Shown: in pieces, positions 51,171-63,246 of the stretch
Numbering within the stretch: position 1 is the first letter of the stretch
Layout: every line of letters starts with the position of its first letter
DNA from: Phoronis australis
Taxonomy: Eukaryota; Phoronida; Phoronidae
NCBI GenBank assembly: GCA_002633005.1
Contig: NMRA01000361.1
Location: 1-64,000, forward strand
DNA: 64,000 nucleotides
Reading direction: 5' to 3'
The notes under the pieces: model-generated
What the model saw: only the letters and a program-made list of their open reading frames with translations
Database searches by the model: none
What the model was told of the DNA's origin: nothing
Translations under genes and position numbers: made by a program

Positions 51171-51712
51171 TTAAAATTCTTCGCCAAAATCATCTAGTAC
51201 ATGTACAGTTAACTTAGAAATTATTTACCAGTTTTGGAGAAATTGACATTTTACCATGCTGAGCACTAAAATTGTGGAGCTTTTTTGTGTCAGCTTTCAG
51301 AGCCATGAAATATTGCATTAGTTATTAGCCACTTTCTTTTTTCACCAATTCTTCACAAGTTTACCTACACGCCATCACAAATTATCGGAACTGGCTTCAC
51401 TTCATTATTAGTTTTTAGAATTTTGATACCAGCAAACTGAATTTCAAAATAAGTTTTGCTGCTACGAAGCTGCTATCATCTCCTGAGAGATTTCTCATGT
51501 CATGAGCATACTGTCTTCCAAATGACGACATACTTGTTACACAAGAAAATGACATTTCACTTAGACGGCTGAAATGGGAAAGGCGAGCGTCGATTGCCTC
51601 CCAGATTTTGCATACACCCTCGCTCGTCTTTAGCTATATGCATGTTGATACCACTTCCACAGCGAGATGACGAGCAGAACTACCCAGGCTGAGTGCAATT
51701 CCGAGGTCTTCA

Positions 51713-52230
51713 ATATATCCAAGAAAACCTGTCGCGGTTCGCTTGAATTTCTCCCACCATTTTGAGGAAGTTACGAGAATCACGCCTGTTAATGAACAAA
51801 AAGTCCAAGGGACACAAAACTCAAAAATTCCACCTGATATTTTCCCATGTCATTTTTGCAAGTGTCATGCGCCAGGTCACGCGCTTCGCTCAGTCTCGCG
51901 CTGGCCTTAGCCTAACTCACGTGACTCAGTTAAAATATTTTGTGGTTATCACGCGCGCGGTGAAAAAGTTATAAGGGTGATCAAAAAGTGGAGTTGGAAT
52001 TCTTCTCTAAAGTCACATTAATTCTAGTAGATATGCTTCATCGAAGATATAAGTAGAAGCAGAAACGATCACTAAAGAAAGTAAGCTCATTTTTAAGTGA
52101 TAGCTGTGAGTGTAGAATGTATTTTTGACGAGGTGAAAACTCTTATCGGTGGCCGGATTTGGCCTACCGCCCGTTCAAAATACATAGGACGAAATGTATA
52201 CATAAAGCGATGGGAAGTATTGTAGCCCTA
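51713..52230 (+). repeat. Second long copy of the 46.7-kb element interior
   Basis: From the ccattttgaggaagttacg block to ttcaaaatacataggacgaa it parallels 47162-47690 in direct orientation, at roughly 80% identity by eye. It lacks the CRE-like terminal repeats. It ends about 750 bp before the RAB5IF start codon. Confidence 0.75.
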
Positions 52231-52974
52231 ACCGGCCAACCGAGGGGCTACCTGTTACCTATACCTAGGCTAGCTGTATTTTGATGATAGACTTCATACG
52301 TCTATCACTCTATCACTCAGTCTATGTCATACACAGCTAGCTGGTTGGCTACTGGCTGCCCAAAGTAACTACAGGGACAAACATATCGAGAAGACAAAAC
52401 GAACCTAATCACATGTAGCTCACCTTTCTCCAGTTTCCCGCAACGCCGCTCATGATTAAAGAAATTTCAACAATCCATTTGGACTTTCAACTTGCCTGCA
52501 CACTACGCCTACCTTATCACTCAACATGCTCCACTCTCTGCAAAAGCGTGGAACCTCTTGTTTACAACGGGGATCGATAATTATAGTTTCACGGAAAATA
52601 TAATTATTTTAGAAAAATATCTTTTTCACAATAAGTAAGCAAAATTACATGTAATAAAATTCAAAATGTGAACGTGTCTTAGATTTGGATAAAGTACCGG
52701 AGATCTAGCCAAATTTTCCGACCAGTTACAAGTGTCTTGATATGCTCCCTGATACAAATGTCAAACGCAAATACTAAGACATAAAATTGCAAAATTACTG
52801 TTGATCACCATAATTTGTTCATTTAAATTAATTTGAATTTATTTGAATATGGATAATTTAGGTTAATCTTCACCAAATTATCAAAAACTTTAAAGTTATT
52901 TGGGCAACATACGGGTCTTTTGCACATGGCTGCCTCTTACAAGGACTGTGTGAATCTTTTATAATTTACAAGTT
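52231..52974. other. Region upstream of RAB5IF, probable promoter
   Basis: No open frame or clear core promoter motif was recognised. 52270-52360 contains an imperfect inverted pair around agctagctg. The stretch from 52570 is very AT-rich. Confidence 0.35.
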
Positions 52975-55900
52975 ATGGCTTTACGGCGTAAAGGAAATGA
53001 CCGATTGGGAGTTGTATCAACAGAAGGACCAACAGTCAAAGAAACATTTTCAAAGGCATTTCAAGCCGAAGCAAACTGGCCAGATAAAGTATTTAATTCC
53101 TGATATCTACGCGTGTTTGACAACACTCAACGTCTCAACTTGGCAATGACCATCGCCTCTGTTGGCCCGAAGCAGAGGCGATGTAGAGGCTATAGGCGCT
53201 CTGTACGCCGGAAGCTTTTCGGCGAATTATGCCTCGCACCGACTAAACCATCAAAGTCACGTTGTTATAACTACCTTTTGCGCATAGAGGAACACCTTAG
53301 GAGGTTGTCGATGTGTTTAAGTCCTTCCAACTCAAACAAATACTCCCGTTATGAAACTTTTTCTTCGATCAGTCCCTATTTCAGTTCCCAAAATCGTGAA
53401 ATCAAAATTTTTGTACTGCGCACGCTCCAACTTTTACCGCGCTCGCTAGGTGATGTGACTTCATAACCTCAATAATTTTTAAATAGGCCAAAGGTGAGCC
53501 ATTGCGGTCTTGTCAGTCAAATGTTCGTTTCCAAAATGCCACCACTTATACTTGTCTTTAATTGGCGTTACTTGAAACTGTTTGTATTTCAATGAATTAT
53601 TGTTTGTATTTGATAAAAATAAATGCTGTTGATATGACATTTAAAAGTCTTTGTGCACATATTTGACATTTTAATGTTTAACAACACGGCAAATGCACGG
53701 CTGGTTCCCGGCAGCACGTACGCAAAGGGCGGGAACTTCAGCTTTCAAAGTTCGCCGGTAGGATCGCAACTTCTGACCTTCGGCCTGGTTAAAAAAAATG
53801 AAAATTTTGATTTCACGATTTTGGGAACTGAAATAGGGACTGCTCGAAGAAAAAGTTTCATAACGGGAGTATTTGTTCGAGTTGGAAGAACTTAAACACA
53901 TCGACAACCTCCTAAGGTGTTCCTCTATGCGCAAAAGGTATTTATAACAACGTGACTTTGATGGTTTAGTCGGTGCGAGGCATAACTCGCCGAAAAGCTT
54001 CCGGCGTACAGAGCGCCTATAGCCTCTACATCGCCTCTGCTTCGGGCCAACAGAGGCGATGGTCATTGCCTACGTCTCAACAGGCATGATCAGCTCAATC
54101 GACATGCTGTTCGGACCCCTATTGGAATACCTTTCCGTAGTCGGAATACTCCGATTTTGGTCGTTCCCATATTGGAATTTCGATATGGGCGGCTAGTCTC
54201 GCAATATGTTTTATGGTTTAAACTGACTGATTAAATTGAATACAAATTTCCGTGCAATCGACACTGTTTTAAACTAATGACGTTTTTATAGTTATAATGA
54301 ATTTATAGATACTCACAATATCACACTTTGTCTAAGGTTAATTGATACTACATTCAAAATAGCGGCAGCATTTGCTAATAATATTCCTATGTGGTCCTTG
54401 CATGTTTTTGAGGAAAAGTACTTGAAAATTAGTTCCAAACATTTTTGTTAAGTTTGAATTTTAGTTTGTATGGATCAAACTAATGTGTGTTCTTACATTT
54501 CATTTCCACAATTTTTGCACCAAATTGAACGGCCTACCATCGCCGATTCTGATACGGGACTAGACAGTACCACAGTTTCGACTGGCACTAGTATAGACGG
54601 CGGCCATCCCATAGGCTCTCCATGCGCCGGAAGCTTTTCGAAGAATTATGCCTCACGCTGATTAAACCATTAAAGTCATGTTCCTATAAGTACCCTTTGC
54701 ACATAGAGGTACACCTTAGGAGGCCATTGATGTCTTTAACTCTTCCCAGCTCAAACAAATACTCCCGTAATCAAACTTTTTTCAAACAGTCCTTCGTTCA
54801 GTTGCCCCAACTGGCAGCTGGCCATTTCGCACTGCTCGCACCAGGGGATATGGGGTCATGCCTTACGGGAATATTTGTTTGAGCTGGGAAGAGTACATAT
54901 GAACTTCCTCCTAAGGTGTCCCTCTATGCGCAAAAGGCACTTATAGCAACATGACTTTGATGGTTTAATCAGTGTGATGCATAATTTGCTAAAAGGTTTC
55001 CTGCATATGAAGGGTCTATGGGATGTCCACCATCTCTGCTAGAGCTAGTTGAGACTGTGGTACTGTCTAATAAGTGGGACTCCACTCGCCAGTCGGATCG
55101 TATTGGATTCTTATAGCGTTCACACCTTCAACTTCAAAAGATATGAATGCAAGGTTCCTAACATAAAAAATTGAAAAAATTAAACTACACTTTGGGTTAC
55201 GCACCAGAAAATTGCCTGATAACAAATCAATTGTCAAGTCTTGCTTTTATCCTTTTTCGTTTTTTAGCCGGTCTTAATCATCTGCCTTAAAATGTGTTTG
55301 GTGAAAACCAAAACCAAATTATTTGACTGGCTATGTTGCAATGTCCTTGAAGAGGGTGTCGCTTAAATGTCACTGAGGCTGAGCTCCAGCAGTTCCGGCA
55401 GTCAAATACCTTAAAAGCCAAAAGTGGACAGTTGGCCGCAAGTATTGCCAGCACTGAGTCTACATGTGGTTCAAATTTTGACATCTAGTTTACTTGTGCA
55501 TTATGACAGATTAAGGTCTCTTGATATTGCAACAATAAGTTTGGGGGCCACGCCATCCTGGTGACTTGAGTAGAGAACAATGCATAAAGCATGCTATCTG
55601 AAAGTTTCATATGAATCCAGTCAGCCATTTCTGGTAATATTTCTTGAGTCTTACATCACCTCAACTCCATTGATTATGAGTGTAATCTAGTGATTACGTT
55701 GTTGTCTTTTTTACAGGATGAATTTTTAGACGTTATTTACTGGATGCGTCAAATACTTGGGGTGGTCATTGGCTTGATCTGGGGTGTTGTGCCTTTAAAA
55801 GGAATAGTTGCATTAATTTTGTAAGTGCTTTTAATTATTTCTTGTTTATTCATAAATTAAAGCTGTTCTAAATATGAGTTCTGTCAAAGAAACTGACTTT

Positions 55901-58119
55901 TGATTTACACCAGGCTCTGTTGTAAAGTTTAGCTGGTTTAGACTGTTTCTTGCTAAGATGAGAAGTGGGTTCTGAGTCTAGCAAGACCTGACAGTTCTTT
56001 TTTGCTTGAGAACATGCCCGGCGAAGAAAGTGACCTGTCGTGACAAATAAGGCAACTTGATTAGCCCAGTCTCAAGGCAGAGTTCTTTCCAAGGGCAGAA
56101 ACCGGCTGAGATGAGAGTAAGGAACAAGTCGAGTTCAATCGCACTACTGCTAGTAGTTTACTTTTTACTGAATGCGCTTCCATTGCTATAGCTGTTTTAA
56201 TAGGGTAAGATTTTTAACATGCAGTGAATATTCATAACCCATTAAAGTTTTCGGTACATGACGTCTTCGCCGATTCAGTAAGATTTTATCTCTTCTTCCT
56301 GCTACGTTCAAACATAGCAAAAGAAAACCTGCCAGCATGGCAGGGCTGAGTTCTTCAGATGCAAGAATAATGCAAAGAAAACTAGTGTGGTTACGTGCTT
56401 CACTGTAATACATAGTGATATCTCATGAAATCTGGCATTTCCACGCAGTTTTCACGTCTACAGAGCGCCTACCAATTTTGGAGCTAATGCAAACGTCTAT
56501 TATTTGGACACTGTAGTCAGCCCTCTATCATGGTGTGCTAGATCTGTAGTGTCTGAAATTGTTTTCAATTAAAGATATGTTTTTGGAACGTCATGTCTTA
56601 ATATTTCTTTGTTGAATTTACTTCAGGAGAAAACTGGTAGTTTGTGGCAATGTGTCATCAGAGGACTTAGACACTGGACTATTGTTTCTTGGGTCTCCTG
56701 AAGTCGGTTTTAAACATTAGTCATTCATTCATTTTAACGAACCTGTAAATTGCAATGCATGGTCATTTAATTTGCATCCTGTCAACATATACGGACTGTT
56801 TGACTGCTTAATTAGCTCTATGTTTGTTTTTTGGATTATAAGAGGAACTGTATATTCATGTTGTAGATTTTTAGCCGTCAACTGCCTTGTAGTGTACATA
56901 TACTACAGCACTTTCCAAAAAGTTGATGACGAGGAGGTCGGTGGACCAGGGGAAATTTTTAAAGAAGGCTTAGGAACGTCGTTCGCAACATTTTGTGTAA
57001 GTTGAAAATTGGTATATGCTTAAACACTTTTTAAGATACACTGCAAAATTGTTTAACTGTAAAGGGACCAATTTCTGTATGGCGCAACTTCTCAGATGGA
57101 TATTATTAACAGCATGTCAAGTTCTGAGACATCCAGTTGAGGTAACAAAATACAGAAACAAACTCTTTCAAATCAAATACTGGAATTTGCTTGAGTTTGC
57201 GACGCTGCGTTAGTCTCACACAGACTTCCACTTGGCTAGTGGTGTTACTATCATTATGTCCATTGTGGTGTTTTAAGCAGACGACACGGCATCAAGGTCA
57301 GGAAACTATCGCATATGTGTGACAGTTGTCACCTTAATCCACCTTGTTTATTCAGAGAAGAGTGCTCAGTGCGCTCGTGGAGAGCTTCTTTGACACCCCT
57401 TCTGAACCAATCTCCCTCACAGCCTAGGGTAGTGACATCATCAGTATGAAAATCATGTGCGGTGGCGCATAAGCGTCTAAAAATAGCCAAGTCATGTTTC
57501 TCCGTAACTACGGTGATGATGATGTGACATATGCATTTTTAAGGACTGTTTCATTTTACCTGCATAGCTGTCTGAGCACTGGGGGTCCTTGTACTGAACA
57601 CTATAAACCACGCATGATTTTACGCTAAGGAGCCTTGTCCTTGATCCATTGTGCAGAAGATTGACGTGTTGTTGTGTAAATGAGTACCAGTTATAACAGG
57701 GTAGTTAACTTGCAGTAGATTCTGTCGAGGAAGAAATATGCATATATATTTCACTGTTCATAATTTACTTAAAGCAGCAGTTAACTTCTTCCTTACTTTA
57801 ATGAGAAGTTGTTTTTGATCCTGCAAAGCACTGGCACTTTATTGTTCCTAGAGACTATCCTTGGCAAATAAATGGGAAGTCAACTTGTGGAGCCCTATCT
57901 CAAGCGACAGCGAAGTGTCGGTTCTGTCCATGCACAGAAATTAAACCTATTTTAACTGAGGAACAATTAGAAGCCAATATTACATTAAAGGATGCATGGT
58001 CTAAAGAAAAAAGAATGTTTTTCTGACAGAAATCTGGTTTATAACCTTTTTATCTCAATTATTTACAGGTTACGTGGATCATATGCTATTCAGCACTCCA
58101 TCACGACTACAGTTTATGA
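52975..58119 (+). CDS. RAB5IF: RAB5IF (C20orf24/OPTI) ER membrane protein, 4 exons
   Basis: Exons 52975-53088, 55717-55820, 56867-56996 and 58069-58119 join in phases 0, 2 and 0 to give 132 aa, close to the human protein. Exon 1 ends EANWPDK (human DAAWEDK). Exon 2 begins DEFLDVIYWMRQILGVVIG (human DEFLDVIYWFRQII). Exon 3 has YIYYSTFQKVDDEEVGG and EGLGTSFATFC. The last exon reads VTWIICYSALHHDYSL (human VIWIIFYTAIHYD). Three hydrophobic segments lie at about 51-73, 74-90 and 109-128. The human protein is the partner of TMCO1 in the ER multipass translocon and was also described as a Rab5 interactor and respirasome assembly factor. Intron 1 carries two foldback elements; the first starts 51 bp after the exon 1 donor. 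Confidence 0.93.
53140..54071. mobile_element. Foldback element with 270-bp inverted arms and 10-bp target duplication
   Basis: The arms 53142-53411 and 53801-54070 are inverted copies differing at only a few positions, separated by about 390 bp. The element is flanked by a perfect direct repeat, acgtctcaac (53130-53139 and 54072-54081). Long TIRs with a 9-11 bp duplication are typical of Mutator-like elements, so this is probably a non-autonomous member. Open frames in the arms mirror each other and look like by-products of the repeat. It lies in RAB5IF intron 1. Confidence 0.85.
54560..55070. mobile_element. Older related foldback element
   Basis: The ends tagacagtaccacagt (left) and its inverted match at 55056-55070 bracket arms (about 54560-54775 and 54855-55070). 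The arms share words with the 53-kb foldback: accttaggagg, gaagcttttcg, tttgatggttta. The arms differ from each other much more than those of the younger copy. It lies in RAB5IF intron 1. Confidence 0.65.
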
Positions 58120-58699
58120 GAGACAGCAATGATGCAATATTCAAGTGGAGTTTATGTGGCTCTACCTGTAGTTGTTCTACTGCTCTGTTGCCACTTGCAA
58201 TACGGACAAGGGTTGGGACGGTTATAGCAGCTTTTGTCATGAATGTTACTACAAGTTGATGCCATCTTAATGTGCTTTGTGAACCAGCGTCAAACTTGGA
58301 AACATGAATTTTCTTAAGAGGATATTGCGACAATGCAGGGAAGAGGTTTGTTCAACGGCAGTTAAAGGAAATATTTGTGTAGTCTTGGCATGTGTTTAAG
58401 TAAAGTGGGTAATTGGTTATTGCGGGAACTGGTCGGACAAAAATGCAATAAGTTTAGTCTGTGAAAGCTGGACTGCGGCATAACATTTGGTTGAGTCGGG
58501 TGTGGTGCGAGAAAGTGTATCGAGGTAAATCACTGGCTGGCAGGAAACGTACTGTTAACAATCATCGTGACCGAGTCTTTGGAATGACTAGTAAAACATA
58601 GTTGTTTAGCCCAACGCAGTCCCCTGGTTAGTGACAACCACTTTGGCCTGTATTAGTGAGGTTCTCTGCCATGGTGCTTCTACAGTTTAACGATGATTC

Positions 58700-58705
58700 A
58701 ATAAA
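58700..58705 (+). terminator. Candidate RAB5IF polyadenylation signal
   Basis: AATAAA lies 581 bp after the RAB5IF stop and is the closest canonical signal before the convergent NECAB 3' end. Chosen by position. Confidence 0.4.
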
Positions 58706-58806
58706 GTGGCAGTGTCCTGACAATGGTCACACTAATCCAGTCTTTGAACATGGATATCACTGATGATGGAATGTTAAAATCAAGAATTGTATGCGGGTAA
58801 TACATG

Positions 58807-58812
58807 TTTATT
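58807..58812 (-). terminator. Candidate NECAB polyadenylation signal
   Basis: Plus TTTATT, i.e. AATAAA on the NECAB strand, about 560 bp beyond its stop. If used, the RAB5IF and NECAB transcripts end within about 100 bp of each other. Confidence 0.35.
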
Positions 58813-59373
58813 TTCACCGCATTTATGTTAGACTAACACCTGTATATACCTACAAAATAGAACACAGTAAGAAATTCTTTTAGTAAAAATGAGAAACTTG
58901 TTAGTCACCATATGTTTCATTACAGTACAAAACGCTAGTTAAAATGGGCTGTATGTAACACTTGATACAACTTGCCATGACAGTCACATAAAATATGGCT
59001 AAAACAAACCTTGGTGACATTCACCATAGCACCAAGAAGATAAAACTTGTTCAATTACAGAACAAATTACAACTAACATGATTTTGTGACGACTGCCAAA
59101 TCTATGTCACATCCTCTTACTCTAGTTATTAGTGTGTACAGCTACTAAAATACAGATATAATATCACAGGTAAACATATAGTAAACGTGTTCATCCCTGT
59201 AGAGTTGGATGAAATGGAACAGGTTATCTCCAACTCCGTCACAGTTTCGGTTGCATACAGAGATTATATTCCTTTCACTGGGTGAGCCACTGATGATGGA
59301 CTTGGGGAAAAGTGGAGGACAGTAGTTTAGTTTTGTATCACTCGGCTATATCATCTGCAAACTACTAATTTAT

Positions 59374-62300
59374 TCAGTGCTGCCACCACGACCCTGAAAA
59401 AAATAATTAGACGCATTTTAAATATTTCAACAAAAGCTATGGTTTTGAAAGACACGTTTTTGTGGATTTATTAAAATATGAGCACAGCCCAGAAATCACT
59501 TTCACATAATTCAGATTCTCATTTACTCCCTTGCATGTACATTCACCAGTAAGACCGAGCTTGGAGGAGTAGGAGAAACCTTTCTGCAATGCTGGATTGC
59601 CTGCCAGTACAGCCAGGATTCAAACCCTCCTTTCCAAACGGAAGTCTGGAGCTCAAACCACTATTCTTAAGTCTTATTCAGTATTAGATTTCCACTGTAG
59701 CATCACTGGTTGTGTATAAATGTAACCAGTACTAACCCTGAGCATATCAGCAGAGTATTGTTGTTCTAAAGATTTACTTTGTGTTCTTTTATTCTTATAC
59801 TGCTAATGTGGGCAACCAAACATTCTAAAATCATCTGTTTCTACTGAAGGAGATTCGAAACAAGTTTCCCGTTGGGAGACATTTTATTACATTGAATAAG
59901 TTATGAAGATTAAAGTATAGTTGGAGTCGTAATTTGCAATAATTTTTGAATGGGCACAACTGTGTGATCAAGTGTATAACCCTCAGTAAGAGTTGGATGT
60001 GCTGGGAGTTGATCATTTTAGAAAGTGAGAACAGTATATTCCTAGAAAGAACAGGGAGGCTACCTACATCAGGCATAACACCCCTTTATCAGCAGAGACC
60101 GAAGCCTGTAATTCCCCTGTATATACAACTGAGTATTGGCCGCTAGCACGCCTAGCAGCAGTCTACGTAACTAATTCTAAGGCTTGGAATTTTCCGCGGA
60201 AACGCGGATTTCCGCCTTTTTCAAATGTTCTGTCCATGTATTTTATTATATTTCTGCGTAAAAAAAATTGGATTTGATATAAAATTTCTGTGGCAAATTT
60301 CTTTCTTACCGCGGCGTTGCTGAAGACTTTCACCTCGAAAAGCGGAAGTTGCTCTTCATATTTCGGAGGAACGTAAATTGTCAACATTGCCGGGGCATCT
60401 GGGATAGCATGGTGGATTTTTCAATGGCATCTTGTGTGATTGTAAACCGCGGTGACAAATACTATGACTCCGCAGCCAAAAATGTGTGGAGGTGGGAGTG
60501 GACGGACGAGCTAAGAAGATGCAGACGCACGCTTCTAGGGGTGGTACCGTTTTTTTTTCCCATTGACTATTTCAAGGCTGGGAAGCGCGCATGTTTTGGG
60601 CCGTAAAAAGTTCCGCTTTTTTGCCATTGGTCATTCCAAGCCCTGTGATTCTGATGAAGGCTGTCGACCGTCCATGGTAGTCGAAAGTCTTGATAGTAAG
60701 ATATATTTGCCTGGCTCTGTTTGATAACGCCTTCTATTATAGGCAGGCATGCACACGAAGAAACAAAACTTTGTAGTTTTAACTAGAATTTAAAAAATCA
60801 CTCACATACATTGAAACTACAAGTTGAAGCCAGTATTAAACAACGTTTAAGTAAACTGGAAACATCCTTATCAATTAAAATTCTCTTATTTGCCTTTTCA
60901 AACAACACGGTTTTCAACCTTATCAAGTTAACATACCTGGAACCGGCATAGATGTGCAGTCTTCCGGTCTCTCCAAGTTGTCAATGTTACTGTGAGAAAA
61001 CGACTTGCTGGAAACACTTCCAAGATGGCTGTAACATTTGAAAATGGTTGTAACATTTAAAGAGGTATAATACACTGGCAATAAATTAGTGCTGCTCCAA
61101 GAAAATCAATCGCATTACCTTCGAAGTAAGTGAATTTCAGCATATAGTATATACATTTATGTAACTCCTGATTTAAAATTTAGAGATATATAAGTTAATC
61201 AGCATGCAATCTAAATCTCTCGAACAAAATCCAACATTGCAACTTTTTCTTTAACATCTAGTCAAATGCAGGTTATTAACATCTAAAGATGCATTGTTGT
61301 TACCTTGTGTATGCATCGAAACAGGAATAATGAACTTCCCAATGGTATAGTAGTCAACACTATACTATTAAATAAAAAATGGAAATATGGTCTGCCAAAG
61401 ATATATTTCCAAACTTTTTATTGAGAGGTTATACGTCAACTTCAATGCAAGCAAAGCAGACAATTTACGCGAAATAGGAGATCGTTGAAAGCATTTTGCA
61501 CGAAAGCAAACAATTTATTGACAGCTCACCCTTTCCAAGCTTGTTCACTGTCCCACACTTCATAGACCACAAATAGGTTACTTCCACTGTAGGACCTCAC
61601 TTGAACACTAAAACAGATGGTTCAATCAAGTACAACAAAAAAACAAACTTTGATGCAATTTAAAGAATTTCACCTGATGGCTATTTCTCATTGTAAAGCA
61701 CTTCCTTCATACAATTATGTGCATTGTGGACCATGAATGAATTTCCAATTCATTTCGCCCACTGTTTTAGGGGAAATGTGTGTGATGCAGAGAGTAGGCG
61801 TTCTGCTGTGAGCAGTTTAGAGATGATATGAACAAAATCAGCCGCAAAGCCACACCACCAAAGATTATATTCCACAAAGAAATGTCGAAAAGTCATGCTT
61901 ATACTATTGTCCAATCTTGAATAATATTGTCCAAGCTTGAATAATATTGTCCGAGCTTGAATAATATTGTCCAAGCTTGAATAATATTGTCCAAGCTTGA
62001 ATAATATTGTCCAAGCTTGGATATGGTAACACTCTTCTTACAGATATCTAGCCAGTAAAGATTATTTAAGCCTGATAAGTTTAATTTTGTATCAGAGGTG
62101 TGTTTAAGATGGCAAACTTGATGAGACCAAAAGACCATGGTAATGTAACACACGATTGCCTTACTGTTTCACTAGGAAGCAGGCAACCTTCAGGGATTGG
62201 AATTTTCCTCTCTTTAAGAGTATTTCCTACTTTTTGGTTTCGATTTCCTCTTATTTGATTTCCAGTTTCCTCTTTTCTGTTTCTTTTTATCATTATTTTC

Positions 62301-62696
62301 ATATCATGTTAACGTTTCATTTAAATTTTACAACACAAAAAAATCTCTATCAAGCAAGCCTATTTATTTAAGGAATAATACACCACCTGGAAATTTTTCT
62401 TGTTTTTTGTCATTGGTCATTCCAATCCCTGAACCTTACAACTTCTCGCAATACGTCCACCACTGAAAGTGGCACAAAAATGCTGAATATTGGTAACACT
62501 AAATTAGCCCCCAGACAGCTGACAGCAAAGCTCACTCCTAACATTTTGCGGGAGCATACTGTTACAGAAAACCAACTGGGACGTACTGATGACATTCTTC
62601 AGTAGCATTCAAGGCTTCCACATAATTCCTGAGACTGCTGGTGAATGCTTTGTTACAACTCTCCTGCACCTGCAGTTTACGCCTGACAAGCATCAT
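59374..62696 (-). CDS. NECAB: NECAB C-terminal exons (ABM domain), gene continues past the right edge
   Basis: Minus-strand exons 62587-62696, 61530-61607, 60937-61028 and 59374-59393 join in phases 2, 2 and 1. They read MLVRRKLQVQESCN... (NECAB1 MLVQRQMSVIEED), SGSNLFVVYEVWDSEQAW (family ESRYMIYEFWENSSVW), HLGSVSSKSFSHSNIDNLE (family HLQTNYSKTFQRSNVDFLE), and a tiny last exon giving PGSWWQH-stop (family PASWWILNNN). This is the C-terminal antibiotic-biosynthesis-monooxygenase-like domain, about 106 residues here. The N-terminal EF hands and coiled coil must lie beyond 64000. NECABs are neuronal Ca2+-binding proteins; vertebrate members bind synaptotagmin-1 or the adenosine A2A receptor. Introns hold a SINE, two MITEs and a minisatellite. 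Confidence 0.9.
59613..59669 (-). mobile_element. tRNA-derived SINE head in NECAB intron
   Basis: On the minus strand, an A-box-like AATAGTGGTTTGAGCTCCAG (plus 59645-59669 region) is followed by the B box GGGTTTGAATCCTGG (plus 59613-59628). This is the spacing of tRNA Pol III boxes. Boundaries outside the head were not resolved. Confidence 0.65.
60178..60645. mobile_element. MITE with CAGGG(A/C)TTGGAAT ends, larger copy
   Basis: The left end taaggcttggaat mirrors the right end (reverse complement cagggcttggaat). The flanks taattc and tgattc are a 6-bp duplication with one mismatch. It shares ends and duplication size with the copy at 62191. It contains an exon-like frame on the minus strand (60310-60387). 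Confidence 0.6.
61901..62020. repeat. 20-bp minisatellite, 6 near-identical units
   Basis: Unit ataatattgtccaagcttga, repeated in perfect 20-bp register with only a few substitutions. It lies in the NECAB intron downstream of exon 62587-62696. Confidence 0.97.
62191..62431. mobile_element. MITE with CAGGGATTGGAAT ends, smaller copy
   Basis: cagggattggaat at the left and its inverted match (attccaatccctg neighbourhood) at the right bracket 241 bp, flanked by a perfect 6-bp duplication, aacctt. The interior is pyrimidine-rich with repeated gatttcctctt words. It lies in a NECAB intron. Confidence 0.75.
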
Positions 62697-63246
62697 CTGA
62701 AACAAGTAGAAACACTTTGTGTTAAATACTGCAATCAATATCATATTCACTCCAATAATTGACCAAGAACAAGAATGTCATTCAAGAGGAGCACTTATAA
62801 AATTTGCCTTAAAAATCTGGAATTGCCAGGCTTTAATCATATGCCCTGAAAGCAATATGGCTGCAAGCTAATTAGAAGGAGGATAGTACGATACATAGAC
62901 TATAGATGGAGTCACCAGTGGGTGTATTGCAGCATAAAGTGTATGCATCTCATAAAATCTTTGATTATGTAAAATTAACTTTTGCTTACAAATTATTTGA
63001 AATTGACACATAAAAACAACTACAAAGATTGTGCAGCGAGTACGAGAAACCAAGGAACACTAAGTCAGTATCAAAATTATGCACCTAATATAATTATTCT
63101 CAGTGTTGTAAACAACTTGGAAACTACTACTAATTTTCACTTAATGTTAAAATCCTATATTTCGTCTTGTTTATGTGTGATATTTTGTCATATTCATGTG
63201 TGTCTCGATTTGCATGTTTACTTATGTTTTTCGGATTAACATTTAG
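62697..63246. other. NECAB intron sequence, nothing else recognised
   Basis: AT-rich, with short chance frames and no splice-bounded coding segment on the NECAB strand. Confidence 0.4.

Noticed and set aside
52268-52362. Imperfect hairpin around agctagctg upstream of RAB5IF
   Set aside because: Arms too short and mismatched to separate from chance in repetitive DNA.
53113-54066. Two mirrored Arg/Ser-rich frames that look like paralogous proteins
   Set aside because: They are the same inverted-repeat arm read on opposite strands of a foldback element, not genes.
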